NCBI GenBank assembly: GCA_963971425.1
Contig: OZ020519.1
Coordinates: 1,442,028 to 1,506,027 of the forward strand
Source of the DNA: Bryoerythrophyllum caledonicum
Taxonomy: Eukaryota; Streptophyta; Bryopsida; Pottiales; Pottiaceae
Reading direction: 5' to 3'
Length of the DNA stretch: 64,000 nt
In this document: positions 23,906 through 36,509 of the stretch, piece by piece
How the letters are laid out: each line of letters opens with the position of its first letter
How positions within the stretch are numbered: position 1 is the first letter of the stretch
Translations under genes and position numbers: made by a program
Notes under the pieces: model-generated
Told to the model about the DNA's origin: nothing
Database searches by the model: none
The model's input: the letters and a program-made list of their open reading frames with translations, nothing else

Positions 23906-26900
23906 TCAATTATTTTGCAGCGCCTTTTTCCCCCGTTCAAAAAAGTCTTTACCTCTAAGAAGGCTAAAACCTTTGCCATCATTAACTGACCGTACCACTG
24001 GCAAGGCCACAAATGGGTGTATTGTTCCAGAACAAAGTTCCACCTTTAGTGCTCTAATTCGCCCAATTACTTGATTTAGATCCGCAACAAGGTGGTCCAT
24101 GAGGACAGGTTGCCCAGAAACCTCATCCGATAAGGCAATCACAAGATTCCGTACAGTTTCACCTACGTCCTTTGTAAGAACAATCTTTCGGGCTGGAATT
24201 TCATCCAAAGTTGTAGCTAGGGTATCCTCCACCTCATGTAAGGGATGAATTGTTGTAGGACTTAGCATTTGTGTCATGCCTCCTAAAACATTCTCGGCCT
24301 ATCTACCACAAACACGGGCAATGGTGCCCTCAGCAATATCGGGCCGTAGGATTAGCAAAACCTTTACAACGTGCTTGCAAATGTTTCCTCGTTGTGCCCA
24401 CACGCAATTGCAACTTGCCCATTGTTCACCAGGATTATGAACCACATATTGAATATGACGGTGATGCAGTGAAGTGACTAGGGCGCAATCCCTTGGCATC
24501 ACATGTAGTGTCGCATCCGAGTCTCGAATGTCACGAGCTTTCATCAAAGAAGCGATAGTAAACTCCTGCATCTTTTTGTTGTCCAGAAAACCCTTCTCTT
24601 TACGCAGCCCCTTGTACCAAAAATGATCATGAACATCTTCGGTAAGAGCAACGATGCTCCATTCCACACGTCTTTCAATCATACGACATCTTTCCGCCTT
24701 TAGTACAGCCTTCAAGAATCCATGATACCCTTCAATGGCTGCATTTGTGTCTTGTCCTGCATAAGGTAAGTCACAATAACCTACAACCCACATGTGTACC
24801 TTACCCAACCACTGCTTCTCCATGTATTCCCAAAATTCTTCTTCTCTAGGAAATTTCTTACCCAGTTGCTCAATCCTGTCCTTCGCCCAGGTATTTGATT
24901 CATTCCCAAATGGTGAGCTCATGTCGTACATCATAAGTCCTAACTCACGGAGAATCTTAGCTCTAAGTAAAGGATCTTTTATCTTGTAGCAGGAATGCAT
25001 CTGCCACGCACGCCAAACATGCCAAAGGCATAGGAAGATTGGCGTATTGGGCCAAATCTTTCTGTCAGTTTACATTCAGTTCTAATCAATAATTAGCAGC
25101 TAACTTGAGTATGGTTACGTGTTCTGTCAAAAAGAAGAATTGAAGTGACACTGAAGTTGACATACAGATTACTAAGAGCTCTCGTAATAATCTCACCATT
25201 ACATTGATAATGATTAGAAGTTTTGCAGAGGAACTTACGTAAGTGCATTGATCTCTCCTTGGGCACAGTCCACAACAAACGCTAGCGGATTCCAATCAGG
25301 ATTGTCTTGTTTTGTCCAACGGTTTAGAGATTCCATCCATGGGATAAGGTCATCTTCAACGCATCGTGAAGTCAGGATCCAAGCTACTAGTATGCCTTGG
25401 TGCCACTCATCAAACACCATAACGGTGTATAGAGGAAACTACACAACAACAAGTAGTATCACAAGAACATTCTGGTGATGACTATGCAAAATTTTAATTC
25501 TTTTAGCAGGGAGACCCAATCGCATCAAGTGTGGCCAGAAATTGGAGAAGACAATCAAGAATTACAAAGAGAGAATAAGTACCTTTTTATCATTGGTTCC
25601 AAACGTAGCGTCAATGGAGATTCCACCTCCATGACCGTATTTTGCCATCATCTTCCTTTGCCACATTGTCCGAATCTCAATGGCGAATGGCATGTTAGCA
25701 GTAGTCAACTGACCCTGCACTTCCGTGGTATTTGCAAGGTTTGACTCGGTATAATGAAACACCTTGTCAGGATTCTTTTGAACCCACATTCGTACACTTT
25801 GGGCATCATTTGGATGCAACATCCAAGTCTCTCTGGCCAGCTTTTGTGACATGTTCCGAATATCTTTAGGGGTTAGAAGGAGGTCCGGAGTCATGATCTT
25901 ACCGTCGGCCTCCCACTTCCACAGAAATTTCAAGTGTTTCTTCATTATCTGATGCACAGTATAATTCTCGCGCAGACAGTCATTGACAAAATTCTTTATA
26001 AGTGGAGATAGGTGGGCCGAGAAGGTCGCACGATCACCAAGTTGCATTCCTCCATGCACCACTAGCCCATCTTTGTTCACATGTCGGGACTCATGTACAC
26101 AAATCTATGCAATGCCAAGTGCGTATAAATGAACCTTTATAGTGAATCGTGCAGTACACCCTCGCTTTATTGACAACCCCCATTTTTTTCTAGAGTCTCT
26201 ATGCTTTCTTTGGAGTGGGCATTTTGTCTTTGCATCTTGCCTACCTTCCTCCTTCAGTCCATCCTCCTTTTTGTCTTCCATCAGTTTGGGACACTGTCCT
26301 TGGATAGCAATGTTGGCAGCATCAGAAGCCACTGAAGTAGTTGAAGATGAAACAGCGGTACCATGTGTCTGTTCACATGTGAGGCTTGTTCCTGCTACTC
26401 CAATACAAGTGATGTTTCCGGCAAACTAAACCGTACATCAATATCCAGGGAAGTACATATTTTAGGGGCAGTGATGACTGTGGGAACAGTCGAAGACAGA
26501 CCTGGCCCAAAAGAAGTCTTCGGAACACTCCTGAAGTCCACATTCAGTTTGGAAACACTACCACCGTCCTCCATGGTTGCAGAAATGCTTCCATCAAGTG
26601 ATTCTGACTTTGGGACAAAAGCAACACAGTGGCTATTTGGCACTTGAGTGTTGTGAACATTTGTGTCATGTGATATTGTTGCGTTGCACAAAGCACTTAG
26701 TAAGGGGCATATACCTTGAACTACAGATCCTTCCTTCGCCGTAGAGTGAGGCTTCTCAATAGTATTTCGCACATACTTCCTTCGCTTCAACTTAGTAGGC
26801 GGCCTCGGTGTGGCAGGTATCTCATTTAAATCTAGAAGTGTCTTCTTTCTTGGAGCTCGTGTAGAAGGTTTTTTGACGAAGTCTATGTTGCATGAAGGAC

Positions 26901-28439
26901 AGGAATTTCTATCAACAGGGTCAACAACACATCCGTGACATTCTGAAATGTCCCCTGTAGGAGCGTGGGTAATTCCCTCCTTCCATGGAGCACACTTTGG
27001 AACTACCTCGGACATAGGCTTGAGTAGAAGTGGCGTATTGAGGACATCCATTGGGCGATGAGCAAGCCCAATATTACACGATGATGAGGCCTGCTGGTAC
27101 AAATTCATGTCGGCTCCCTCCACACCTGTCGTATATAGGTCTGTTCTATAGTATGCATTCAAAACAGGTTCATGCCATCCCACTTTTGGGAATAGTGTAG
27201 GAAATTTGGTAGGAAAACCTGGGCCATCTGTATTGTGACAGTCAATGAGCATTCCATGACTCTGTTGTATGGAAGTTTGAATACGCAGTACATCGGCTAG
27301 AATTTTGTAACAGTCGGCAACTGAACACATAGAGGAAGGGGTACGAGTGAAAATAAAGTTGTTCTGGGTAAGGTCATTCTTTACAGAGTCTGCAATCTTT
27401 GTCTTTGGGACTCTTTTTCGCACAACCTTTGGTGGAGGACCTAAGCCATCAATGCCTGTGCCTACAGCATTTGTGCAATGACCGTCAATTACAGCTCCAA
27501 CAGTCTTCTTCTTGCGCGCGGTTCATTTACATACCTCTTTGGTAGGGACTTCTTGGATCTCTGCATTTTGAGCTGCAAGAAGAATACCTTGATCAGAAAC
27601 CAGGGCATCTGGACAGTCCTGAGTACTTGCCGTGGTTGTAGACTTCTTACGAATGGCCCTCTTGCGCGCAGGCTTTGTAGGGACGACGTCCACTTCCTCT
27701 TCCGGAATTGCATTCAAGTCAAATGGAATGCAAGGCTTTGGCTCGAATTTACGCAGCGCTTTCCTCTTTGATCGGCCACGTCGTTTAATAGGCGACTTCT
27801 TACATACTCCCTCTCCAACGGCTTCAGTGACATTGACAATGTTGAGCTTTTTTCTTGCTTTGGACAAAAGATCTGTGGTTATATTTTTCACAATTCCCGA
27901 GTAATCTTCGGGTCCGTATTCACAATGCCATCTACCAACAACCATAATTGAATCAGTCATGACAAAAGAATTGAAAGCAACACTGCCCGTATATGAAGTA
28001 AGTGAGGATAAAAATTACCAGACCTTGCAAAATCTGAAGCCGTTCGAGCTCCTTGCCTAGCCTCTTCAGATCGCTTGTGGTTCTCTTTTGTCTCTCGAAA
28101 TAGACATTGAGTTCCTCCCTACCCAGATTGCATTCCAGTAATGAAGTCCTGGACGCGCGCCGTAGGGATGTAACATTGTTGGACAACTTGACTCCGAGCA
28201 GTTTTTCCACGTCGTGCTCTATATTCCAACGCCCATATAAGATCCTTCATTCCAAAAGAACTTGTAGGAGGATGTTGAACAGATCGTTCAATACATGTTA
28301 AGATCTGCACATCAAATTCACCCAACTTAGGTATTTCCGAATTCTTGATAATGCTTGGCAATGTAGATTGTTCGTCTTCATCTACTGGAGGCGAGATGCT
28401 AGTTCTCTTGGCAGCCATGAAGTTACAAGGTCTTTGCAC
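23906..28439 (-). pseudogene. MULE transposase with SWIM zinc finger
   Basis: Reading on -: exon 28439-28119 (starting near MAAKRTS) is followed, after an extra base near 28125, by FERQKRTTSDLKRLG up to 28021. The next exon (27985-27536) and one starting near 27490 carry basic patches and two DLNxxP motifs. Then comes a DNA-binding-like region (26330-26105), the transposase core (ISIDATFGTND near 25600; FDEWHQGILVAW and FVVDCAQGEIN at 25420-25240; WPNTPIFLCLWHVW near 25040), the TNAAIEGYH motif near 24740, and a SWIM finger (CNCVWAQRGNICKH, about 24410-24368). The three acidic positions of a MULE DDE core can be placed. Defects: a TAG at about 26106, a frameshift near 26415 and a TAG at about 24299, both TAGs fitting Gln. 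The enzyme would cut and move the element. Intron limits are approximate. Confidence 0.75.
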
Positions 28440-28449
28440 ATAGAAGAGT

Positions 28450-29360
28450 CAATGGGAGGTCAATGCGTGGCAACTCCAATCTAATAAGTAGTGTTACAAA
28501 GACTGTCACGTACATCAATGACAAAAAGTAGTAGAAGTGGCCCTTAGAAACTTGTAACAGACTTCTAGTACTACATTTTTTGATTAGCGCCTCTGAACTG
28601 TACATACAACTGACTCCAAAAATGAGAGGACAATGTTACATGTTTAGACTATGCGAAAACACCAGAAAATCCTAAACCCAAGCGGTTAATGAGAATCCGG
28701 ATCAGAAAAAGCAAACTATATATCTACGCTAAGCACCTGCTAAACCCTACAGCGCATATACGTTTTAATCACAATGAGGAAATCATTAGCGTGGCGGCAA
28801 TGATAAAAAAAAGGCAGCGATTACGGAAGGTGACTACAAGGACGCTGAGTGCAAGAGAGTGGAACACCGTGGCCGCGCGAAACCCTAGAGCTTCAGTGAA
28901 GAAGTAGCAGGTGTCATGAGGCGGTAGTGGTGGGCCCCACTGAAGCCTAAGATTGGCATAGCCATGGCATCCATTGCATGGTTCGGACATGCAGTGTCCC
29001 GGTGGAGGATTTTGAAACACTGCCAGGCGGAACACTAGCTAGTGTATCGAGGGAACAGGGTAATTAGTGCGTGGGAAGTTACTAGGCGGCGGCTAACGGT
29101 AAAACGCGCGACCGCCGCTGCAGGCCCCACATTCAGCGGCCTGGCCGCGGCTGTGCCAGCTGGCCATTACAACAGGGGATTTAGCCTTCCCCATTCTAGA
29201 GCGCGACGTCACCACTAATTTCATCGAATTTTCTTTAAATAAATTTCCCTGGTCAGGAAAATAACCACTCAAAATATGTCCGTGGCACAAACCACTGTCA
29301 CAGCTTTTCTGGTCAATATTCTAGGCTCGTCAGGAAATTGTCCCACTACGGTCATCAAAA
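28450..29360. other. upstream region of the transposase, GC-rich toward 29.1 kb
   Basis: No convincing gene on either strand. 29080-29170 is very GC-rich with short inverted blocks (GCGGCGG and CCGCCGC). This is probably the promoter and right end of the Mutator-like element, but no terminal repeat partner was found near 18.9 kb. Confidence 0.4.
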
Positions 29361-29373
29361 AGTTGTTTCTTAA

Positions 29374-30315
29374 CCCCTAAGGTACCATGACAGTTTTACA
29401 CCAAAAATACTTCAAAATCAATGGATTCTAGTGCAATGAATAAAGAAGGTAACAAAAACTTTTATTTTTAGATCTCATCGTAGGATCTCAATAAAGGCTT
29501 ATTAAGTAATACATGTACAAAATTTCATAAACTTTAACCGCACGGATTGAAAGATTATAGCGTTTGAAGTCAAGCAAATGGTTCATTTTCTTCCCTACGT
29601 TTAGTGGATCAGCAGACTTTGACTTCAGATGGTGTCAAAAAATTTCACTACACAAGGTCTAAATCTATTACCATCTTGTTAAGTATGATGTTAGCTCCTT
29701 ATACACCAATTTTTAGATGTAGGGACGGGGTGTAGCATATTCAAAACAAGTGTGCAAGGAGTGGAGGCTCGAAATTTGTTAATTCACACTTTTTTTTTTT
29801 TTGAAATTCATATGTTTTTGATTGATAATCAGAATGGTTAATAAGAAGGTTTACATTACATATTGTGGTGGAAAAAATAAAAAGTGAAAAATATAAAGAT
29901 ACCTAGGTTTTATGTGGAAAAGAAGAAGTTTTTTTGGTACCTTGCCCGACAATGAGTGACAATGTGTGAAAATGTTCGACTTGGGTTGGTATGCTATTTT
30001 CACTAAAGACAAGATCTTTTTTTTGACAATATGAAGGGAAATAATATTACTTGCGAGTACTGAAAATCTCACTTTCAATAGAGTGTCCTATCAAAAGTTT
30101 TTGGAGGTGCCCGAGGTGCCCGCCCTCCCCAATTAAAATTCAAAACCCTATAACTTTTTCATCAAATGTCTAATTTAGGAAAAAAATGTTTTCCCACTAA
30201 GATCTTGGTGATGTCTTTCTATAGTAAAAATTTCAAAGAAGAATGTTGGAAATTGACACCATAGGAACCTGACCGAACTTTCAAAAAGTCCTTTTTGGAC
30301 ACTTGGTCCTGTGGG
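29374..30315. mobile_element. TTAA-bounded TIR element, copy A
   Basis: TTAA at 29370-29373 and 30316-30319 flank an element starting CCCCTAAGGTACC and ending GGTCCTGTGGG. Both ends resemble copy D (61396-61611): the left 40 bp and the right 100 bp (AAAAATTTCA, then GGAACCTG, then GGTCCT) are clearly related. No open frame inside; non-autonomous. Confidence 0.7.
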
Positions 30316-30817
30316 TTAAATGAGACAGTCACTGTTGATGCATGAAATCAACACCATGAAATCAGTTAACTCATTGATTGCTCATCACAGTTCCCAGTGG
30401 CACCAAAAACCTGGGATGCTATTAGAAAATTCCATTGCATGCAGGCTACCGAAAGCTAAAAAAATAGTTCTAGAAAGTTGAGAATATAACTGCTTAGAAT
30501 ACTAACAGTTTGGGCTACCAAGCCTCCATCACGACAATTGTAATAAAGCTTACAATATGCCATGCACATTCAACTTTCAGAGCTTTCCTTGAAAGTGTTT
30601 CATGAGTCCCAGGGCTTTCTCTTTGTTGGTGACGCCCAACAGTCCACCGCAACCTTCCTTTTTCAGCGTTGACTGTTAGCTACTCTCGATCTTTTGCGAA
30701 AATGACGACGTTGCAACACGTCAGTATGTTAGAATCACTCAACCGCATCAGAAGTCGAGGAGGAGGCGACCGCAACAGCACACTGATCCGGAAGAACTGA
30801 AGGTGAGAATCACTCTT

Positions 30818-30926
30818 GACCAAGTTCTTGGTTAGTTTACATGACAGAAAGTCGATAGATCGGTGATGACCAAGTTCTTGGTTAGTTTACATGACAGAAA
30901 GTCGATAGATCGGTGATGACCAAGTT
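30818..30926. repeat. 50-bp tandem duplication upstream of the glycosyltransferase
   Basis: Two identical 50-bp units start at 30818 and 30868 (GACCAAGTTCTTGG), and a third starts at 30918 for 9 bp. It lies in the promoter or 5' UTR of the next gene. Confidence 0.95.
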
Positions 30927-31199
30927 AACTCGGACGTATATCAGGGTTTAGTGCTTGAGAATCAACAGTTTGGTTAGCTTGAATGGTTAGTTTGGTTAAT
31001 CTGGTAGGTGATTCTCGAGTAGAACTCAGACAATCTTCGGCTTTGGAAAGGTCGAGGTTTAGTGCTTGTTAGGTTCAGAGAGGACCATCGAAGTTTTTCC
31101 TCACAGTGGATTCCTTGTCGCAAGGGAGATGTTTCTCTGAGTTTCCTCAATTGTGTGTACAGACGCAGGCTCTTCATGCTGTGGAATTGAGCAGCGGCG

Positions 31200-32801
31200 A
31201 TGGCTCAGAAGGCGAACCCAGTTCTGAAGAAGTCGACTTCGTGGAGGTTGCTGACGCTCTTCGACAACGGCTTCTCCTGGATCAGCTTCGCCATCGTCAT
31301 TGGCAGCGCACTCGCTTTCGTGTACCTCCTGCAATCGCTCGTTCTGAGCACAACCGGGTTGTGCATCTCGGTTCACAACCTGTCCACCAGGGTCGCGCAA
31401 GCGGATCCCAAACCCCTGCAACGAGGCACAGACCTCACTCGCATGGTCTTCAACATCGCCGCGGCGGCGACGAACTGGCCGAACCGGAAGCATTACATCA
31501 AGCCCTGGTACAACCTCAACAAGACCGCGACGCGCGCATTCGTGTGGCTGGACCGTGCCCCGAACGCAACCACCTGGGAGGACGACGCGCCTCCGTTCAA
31601 AATCTCAGAAGACATCTCCACCTATAATCAGTTTCCCAGACGAAGGATCACCGCCACTCGAATCGCCCGGATCGTCACGGAGACGATCCGCCTCGGGCTT
31701 CCAGACGTGGACTGGTACGTGTTCGGCGACGACGACACGGTGTTCCTCCCAGAAAATCTCGCGCACGTCCTCTCGAAACACAACCACAGGGAAATGCGGT
31801 ACGTCGGGGGATGCTCCGAGACGCACTCGCAGAACCTCCTCTACTCCTACTTCATGGCGTTCGGCGGGGGCGGATTCGCGCTGAGCGCACCCCTGGCCGC
31901 GGCGCTCGCGCGCTCCCAGGACGCCTGCCTCGTGCGCTACAAGGACGTGTTCGGCAGCGACGAGCGCGTGTTTGCGTGCGTGAGCGAGCTCGGCGTCACG
32001 CTCACGAGGGAGCTAGGGTTCCACCAGATGGACCTCCAGGGCAACCCCCGAGGCTTCCTCGCGGCGCACCCGGTGGCGCCGCTCGTCTCGCTCCACCACC
32101 TCGACCTCCTCAACCCGCTCTTCCCTCGCCTCAACCGACACGCCGCTGTCGCGCGGCTCCTGAGCGCCGCGCGCCCGGACCAGGCCAGCATCCTGCAGCA
32201 ATCGCTCTGCTACTCCCGCAACTCCTCCATCTCAATTTCTTGGGGCTATGTCGTGGAAATCTACCCCGGGTTCCTCCCGCCGCGCGTGCTGGAGACGCCG
32301 TCGCGGACGTTCTCGAGTCTCAAGAGGAAGGGCGAGAGGTCGGAATTCCCGTTCAACACACGCGAGGTTGCTAGAGACCCGTGTCTGCGCCCAGATTTAT
32401 ACTTCATGACGGAGGTGAAGCATGAAGGAGGCGCGATGGAAAGCGTCTATGCGAGGGAGAGGCGAGTAGAGCAGTGTGCGCGGCCGTTGGCGACGAAGAG
32501 AGTCAGAGTATTCAAGCAGCCGGTCGCGGAGACGTGGTTTGAGGTGAACCATAATTCACCATTTTGCACTGAATTTTGTCACTCGAGATGCTGAATTTGC
32601 CATTGAATTTGCCATTGAATCTGCCACTCTAGATGCTGAATTTGCCATTGAATGTGCCATGGAATTTTCTATCGACTTCGGCGTTGTTTGCAGGCTCCGC
32701 GGAGATCTTGTTGCGAGGTGGAGGCCTGGAGTGAGGATTCTATCGAGTTGCGGTTGAGGGAGTGTGAGGCTGGTGAGACGCTCGTGGGCGGCGTGTCATG
32801 A
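31200..32801 (+). CDS. DUF604 (Fringe-like) glycosyltransferase, two exons
   Basis: Exon 1 is 31200-32543 and exon 2 is 32694-32801, joined through GAG|GTGAAC and TTTGCAG; both are in phase, giving 483 residues, the usual family size. A type II membrane anchor lies at residues about 25-50 (WISFAIVIGSALAFVYLL). The nucleotide-sugar-binding DDD motif is at residues 177-179 (VFGDDDTVF), followed by RYVGGCSE, the glycine loop FGGGGFALS, and GSDERVFACVSELG typical of the family. The C terminus (APRRSCCEVEAW, then LRLRECEAGE) matches the conserved end and would be lost if the intron were read through. The protein probably works in the Golgi as a beta-1,3-type glycosyltransferase; its acceptor is unknown. 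GC content and codon use are much higher than in the surrounding DNA. Confidence 0.93.
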
Positions 32802-32861
32802 GTGATTTCTGCCGAGAGCGGAAAGTTTGGGGGTTTCGGAGCTGTACCCTCATACCTCCCT

Positions 32862-33404
32862 TAAGTTATAGCCAAATCTAGCGCCGGTGGATGGAGGTGG
32901 TATGAACTTAGTAGAGGTTAAAAGTTAGCTGAGGGTTTAGTGATGATTAGGTCAGTTCCACTCAGTTTCATCTTGGAGCGTTTGGCGAATGGCAAATGAA
33001 TGTATTTGTGACTTTGGGTTTTGTGGTTGAGGGGCTATGGAGATGTTTTTGATGGTGATATTTGGGAGTTTGATCAAAATTGCCTCCTTCCTTTAAACTA
33101 TCACATTGTGGACTCTCACAAGTGGGAGCAACATCATTAGGGGTATGAAAAACAAGTGCCTTAACCAATTGTTGGTTTTCATCACGGAGTTTCTCTTTGG
33201 CATCCTTCTACTCATTCACCAATTAAATTCCATGTTTTTTTGCATCTCGCATCTATAACTATATTTAATCGTTCCTTAAGTTATAGCCAAATATGGTGCC
33301 GGTGGATGGAGGTGGTTAGAACTTAGTAGAGATTAATATATAGTAGTGGGTTTGGTAACTTTGGATTAATTGCACCTCCATTCACCTACATCGTTTAGGA
33401 GCGC
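32862..33404. repeat. direct duplication of a 3' flanking segment
   Basis: 32862-32985 and 33272-33404 share CTTAAGTTATAGCCAAAT, GCCGGTGGATGGAGGTGG, then GAACTTAGTAGAG and a related tail. The copies are about 410 bp apart and diverged, just downstream of the glycosyltransferase stop. Confidence 0.8.
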
Positions 33405-34950
33405 AAGCATGATTCTACTTTAGAGGCGCACTAAGGTAGGACAGGAGGTTTAAAGAGTAGTAGTAATAAGTTAGTTGAGGTTATAATTAATCAAAGTTAA
33501 AGTTAGCAACCTTATTACTTATGAATGATATAGCTTGTGGGAGGGATGAGAATACAAGTCTTTCAAGCGCTTTAAATACCCTCGTTATGCATGTTAGAGC
33601 AAGCGAAAATAAGAGTCTAAATCTTATTGACATTTCTAATTCCTCAATTTGCTCTACTAGTTTTGGATGTGAAAAGAGGTGGTGATTTTGGAATGGATGT
33701 ATTATATGCCACCATTTCTTTTATCACATGTATATAGGAGTAGCTTTGACTTGTACTATGGAAAATATATATGACAACCATTATGTAATGCATTTTAAAA
33801 TTCTCTTTGAATTCTTTAAATTCATATTGTTTAATAAACAAGTATGCGCCTTCTCAATTAAAGGCAACAACTTGATCACCTACCTCTTTATCTTGTGGGT
33901 ATTGAGTTGAAGAACCAAATAAATAGTCGCACTCTATCCACACCACTCTAAGTGCCCAGACTTATTTTTCTTCTTCATCTAAAAAAATATCTATAAAATA
34001 GATAGAAATGCAAGATCAAAGTGAATTGGACCTAGACTGCTACTGCCACTTTTTAAGCCAAAATCACAAATTTAACAAGAATAATCACTTTAATCCCAAT
34101 GGTCTCCTTTAACCTGAAAACTATCAACGTGAAAAAATATTTGCCATCAATAATATCTAACTATGAATAACATTTAAATATTTCTCTAACCCAAAAGTGT
34201 TAGAAGGATCCACATTGAAAAATTATGGTTAATTATATATTACAATGAAAAAAACAAAGAAAAATAAATATCATATTATACTATTTTGGAGTCAAGTATA
34301 TACAATTCTCATAAGTCCAAAACACAATTTTTTTTACTTTACCTTTAAACATCATTGGCTATTTTTAGAGAAAATTGCTCATTCCAGTATAATGATCATG
34401 AACAAAATCATTCCATATTCATTTTGAATGTCAAGTGTAGGATCTCAATCTATACTACAAAAACAACAAGTTGTAGATTTTTTTATGAAGTTTGGTTGCA
34501 CATACTAGTAGAGTACAATATTTGAAGTGATAAAAGGGAATTTTTTCTGTTGTGGGTTATAGGGATCGATAAACTTTGACTTGGGTTATAGGGATCAATA
34601 AACTTTGACTTGGGTTATAGTAATCAATAAACTTTGACTTCTGTTGGTGTTAAATTTTCATTATACTTGATTAAAAAATTTATACCATTGTCATGTACAT
34701 GATATAAGTTCATTGTACAATAATTTTTAAAGGTAGAAGACAGTCTCCTATTTTCAAAAACATGTGTACGGATCGCATGTTCAAAATTTGCCAAAATGTG
34801 TTTTGATTTTTTTTAATCAACCAATTCATTTTAGAAAGAAAATCCAAATGGTCAAAACAAAGACTTATCAATTTATCAGATGATAATATAATCAAATAAA
34901 AATGGAAAAGCATCCATATTTCATATTAAGATAAGGAATTATTTAAAATT
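33405..34950. other. AT-rich intergenic DNA
   Basis: No gene seen. It contains a 29-bp tandem repeat listed separately and otherwise anonymous AT-rich sequence. Confidence 0.6.
34554..34640. repeat. 29-bp tandem repeat, 3 copies
   Basis: Units starting GGGTTATAGGGATC at 34554, 34583 and 34612 with one to three differences each. Confidence 0.95.
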
Positions 34951-34951
34951 C

Positions 34952-35030
34952 TTACCCTTTAAAGGCCCAAAGGTCCCCGATGAAGACTGTAAGAGCCCCC
35001 TTGGGAGACTTTTGAGCCTTTAGGGGTTAA
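34952..35030. mobile_element. TTAA-type TIR element, fragment (copy B)
   Basis: The right end GCCTTTAGGGGTTAA (to 35030) and the preceding GGGAGACTTTTGA match the right end of copy D. A left-end-like TTACCCTTTAAAGGC lies only 65 bp away, so this is either a mini-foldback or the right end of a larger decayed copy. Confidence 0.5.
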
Positions 35031-35191
35031 ACTAGCACTACTTAACTTTAAAAAAAAGTCATACTTGATGTAAACATGTGATCATAACAGTTGATCTACA
35101 TATCAAATTTCCATCAAGTTGTATTCCCTCCAAAGTACTTACATCCTCCATCTTACAAGATATTTTCACATCCTCATGTCATTGTCCTTAA

Positions 35192-36046
35192 CGCCTAAAA
35201 GACCATTTGTACCTGCGGGGTACAAATTGATTATGGACAATTCCCCATTTTTGAAAATAACTTCTTAAAATTTTTATTGAGAATAGAAATATGGTTGTCC
35301 TTGGGAGGAATTTTTTTTCATTTTTTGGACTTATAGGGAAATATTTATGGTACTTCAAACATAAAAAGAATGTTCATTTTGGTAGTTGGACATGGTGCTA
35401 TATAGATGAATAGTGCTACTATAGAGTTGACAGTTGCACTTTTTTTAGGTTGGTAGTAGTGAATAAAAGTTCTTGGCAACCTTCATTGTTATCACTTAAA
35501 AACGCATAGAAATTAAGGATTTTTTTTTTAAAAACATTCTTTCTACTCTTAGAATAAGTCATGATGATTCTATTCACCATTTGGATTTTGGATCCAACAA
35601 TTATTTCTCTAATTAAATTATAAAATTGCTTTCCTAAACAAAGGGCCACTTTCCATACCCCTAGTCGTTGCAAGTCCATTTTTCTTATTGTAAACACCTC
35701 CATTACTTGTGATTTTTGGCGTGCAATGACCTAACACAAGGTAAACCATAGATCCATTGAGCTTTTGCAGTTTGGGGTGGAAAAATATGCCATTATCTTG
35801 AGTCAAAGTACGTTGGCTCTATCCAAGAATGTAAAAAATAATTTTGCACTCTTCAAATGCATGTATTTTACAATCCGCATGGTCAACTTTTACGAAATTT
35901 TTATATGTCTTCTTTTAGCAGTTAGCTTGAAGATCCTTGCTTTTGATAATAGTAAAAAGATGTATTAATTAGTCTAGTAATATCTCATGTCAAAGTGGCG
36001 GTTTTGGGGTGATTTTGGTGAAGCACAAGCTTTGGTCCTTTAGGGG
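35192..36046. mobile_element. TTAA-bounded TIR element, copy C
   Basis: TTAA at 35188-35191 and 36047-36050. The left end reads CGCCTAAAAGACC and the right end GGTCCTTTAGGGG, that is, inverted repeats with two or three changes. The interior (855 bp) has no gene. Confidence 0.65.
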
Positions 36047-36509
36047 TTAATTTATCATGTGGCCACTTTTTCACATCTCCAAATGTCTCAAATCTTAATC
36101 TGCATGAAATTTGTGAGGAAGTAGATAATAAACTTCTAAGCTCAAATTTCCACAAACATTGTCTATATACTTTTCAAAAACTGAATCATGATTTGGAAAT
36201 AAGGAACTCTTGGAATATCTTTTAATACATTATCAAATACGCCAAACATAGTCAAGTATTCTAATGAGTTCCTACAAATATGATTCCACATATTATGTAG
36301 TCTTTAATACTACCCTCCAAATTATCACTACACAATAGGCTAATGAACCCCTACACATCTTTACAAAGTGTATAAACGTCTTGTATCAACTAAATATACA
36401 GACAACACACCTCACCACCCATATTACCCACCCCGACCAAATCACACTTACATCTATGGTCTAAATGCTACAAAATACAACCCTCCATAAAGTTAAAGCA
36501 CATGTCAAT

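Larger units (their letters stand above)
18900..28450. mobile_element. Mutator-like element with convergent Ulp1 and MULE transposase genes
   Basis: A Ulp1-type protease gene on + (18957-22731) faces a MULE transposase gene on - (28439-23906). A purine-rich gap separates their 3' ends. Ulp1-like genes are known companions of some plant Mutator-like elements (the Kaonashi type), which is why I join the two. I did not find long terminal inverted repeats or a target duplication; the left end may have been cut by the LTR block. Both genes are mutated, so this copy is not autonomous. Boundaries are approximate. Confidence 0.65.

Noticed and set aside
31101..32374. Arg/Pro-rich frames overlapping the glycosyltransferase on both strands
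   Set aside because: They are shadows of a GC-rich real gene.
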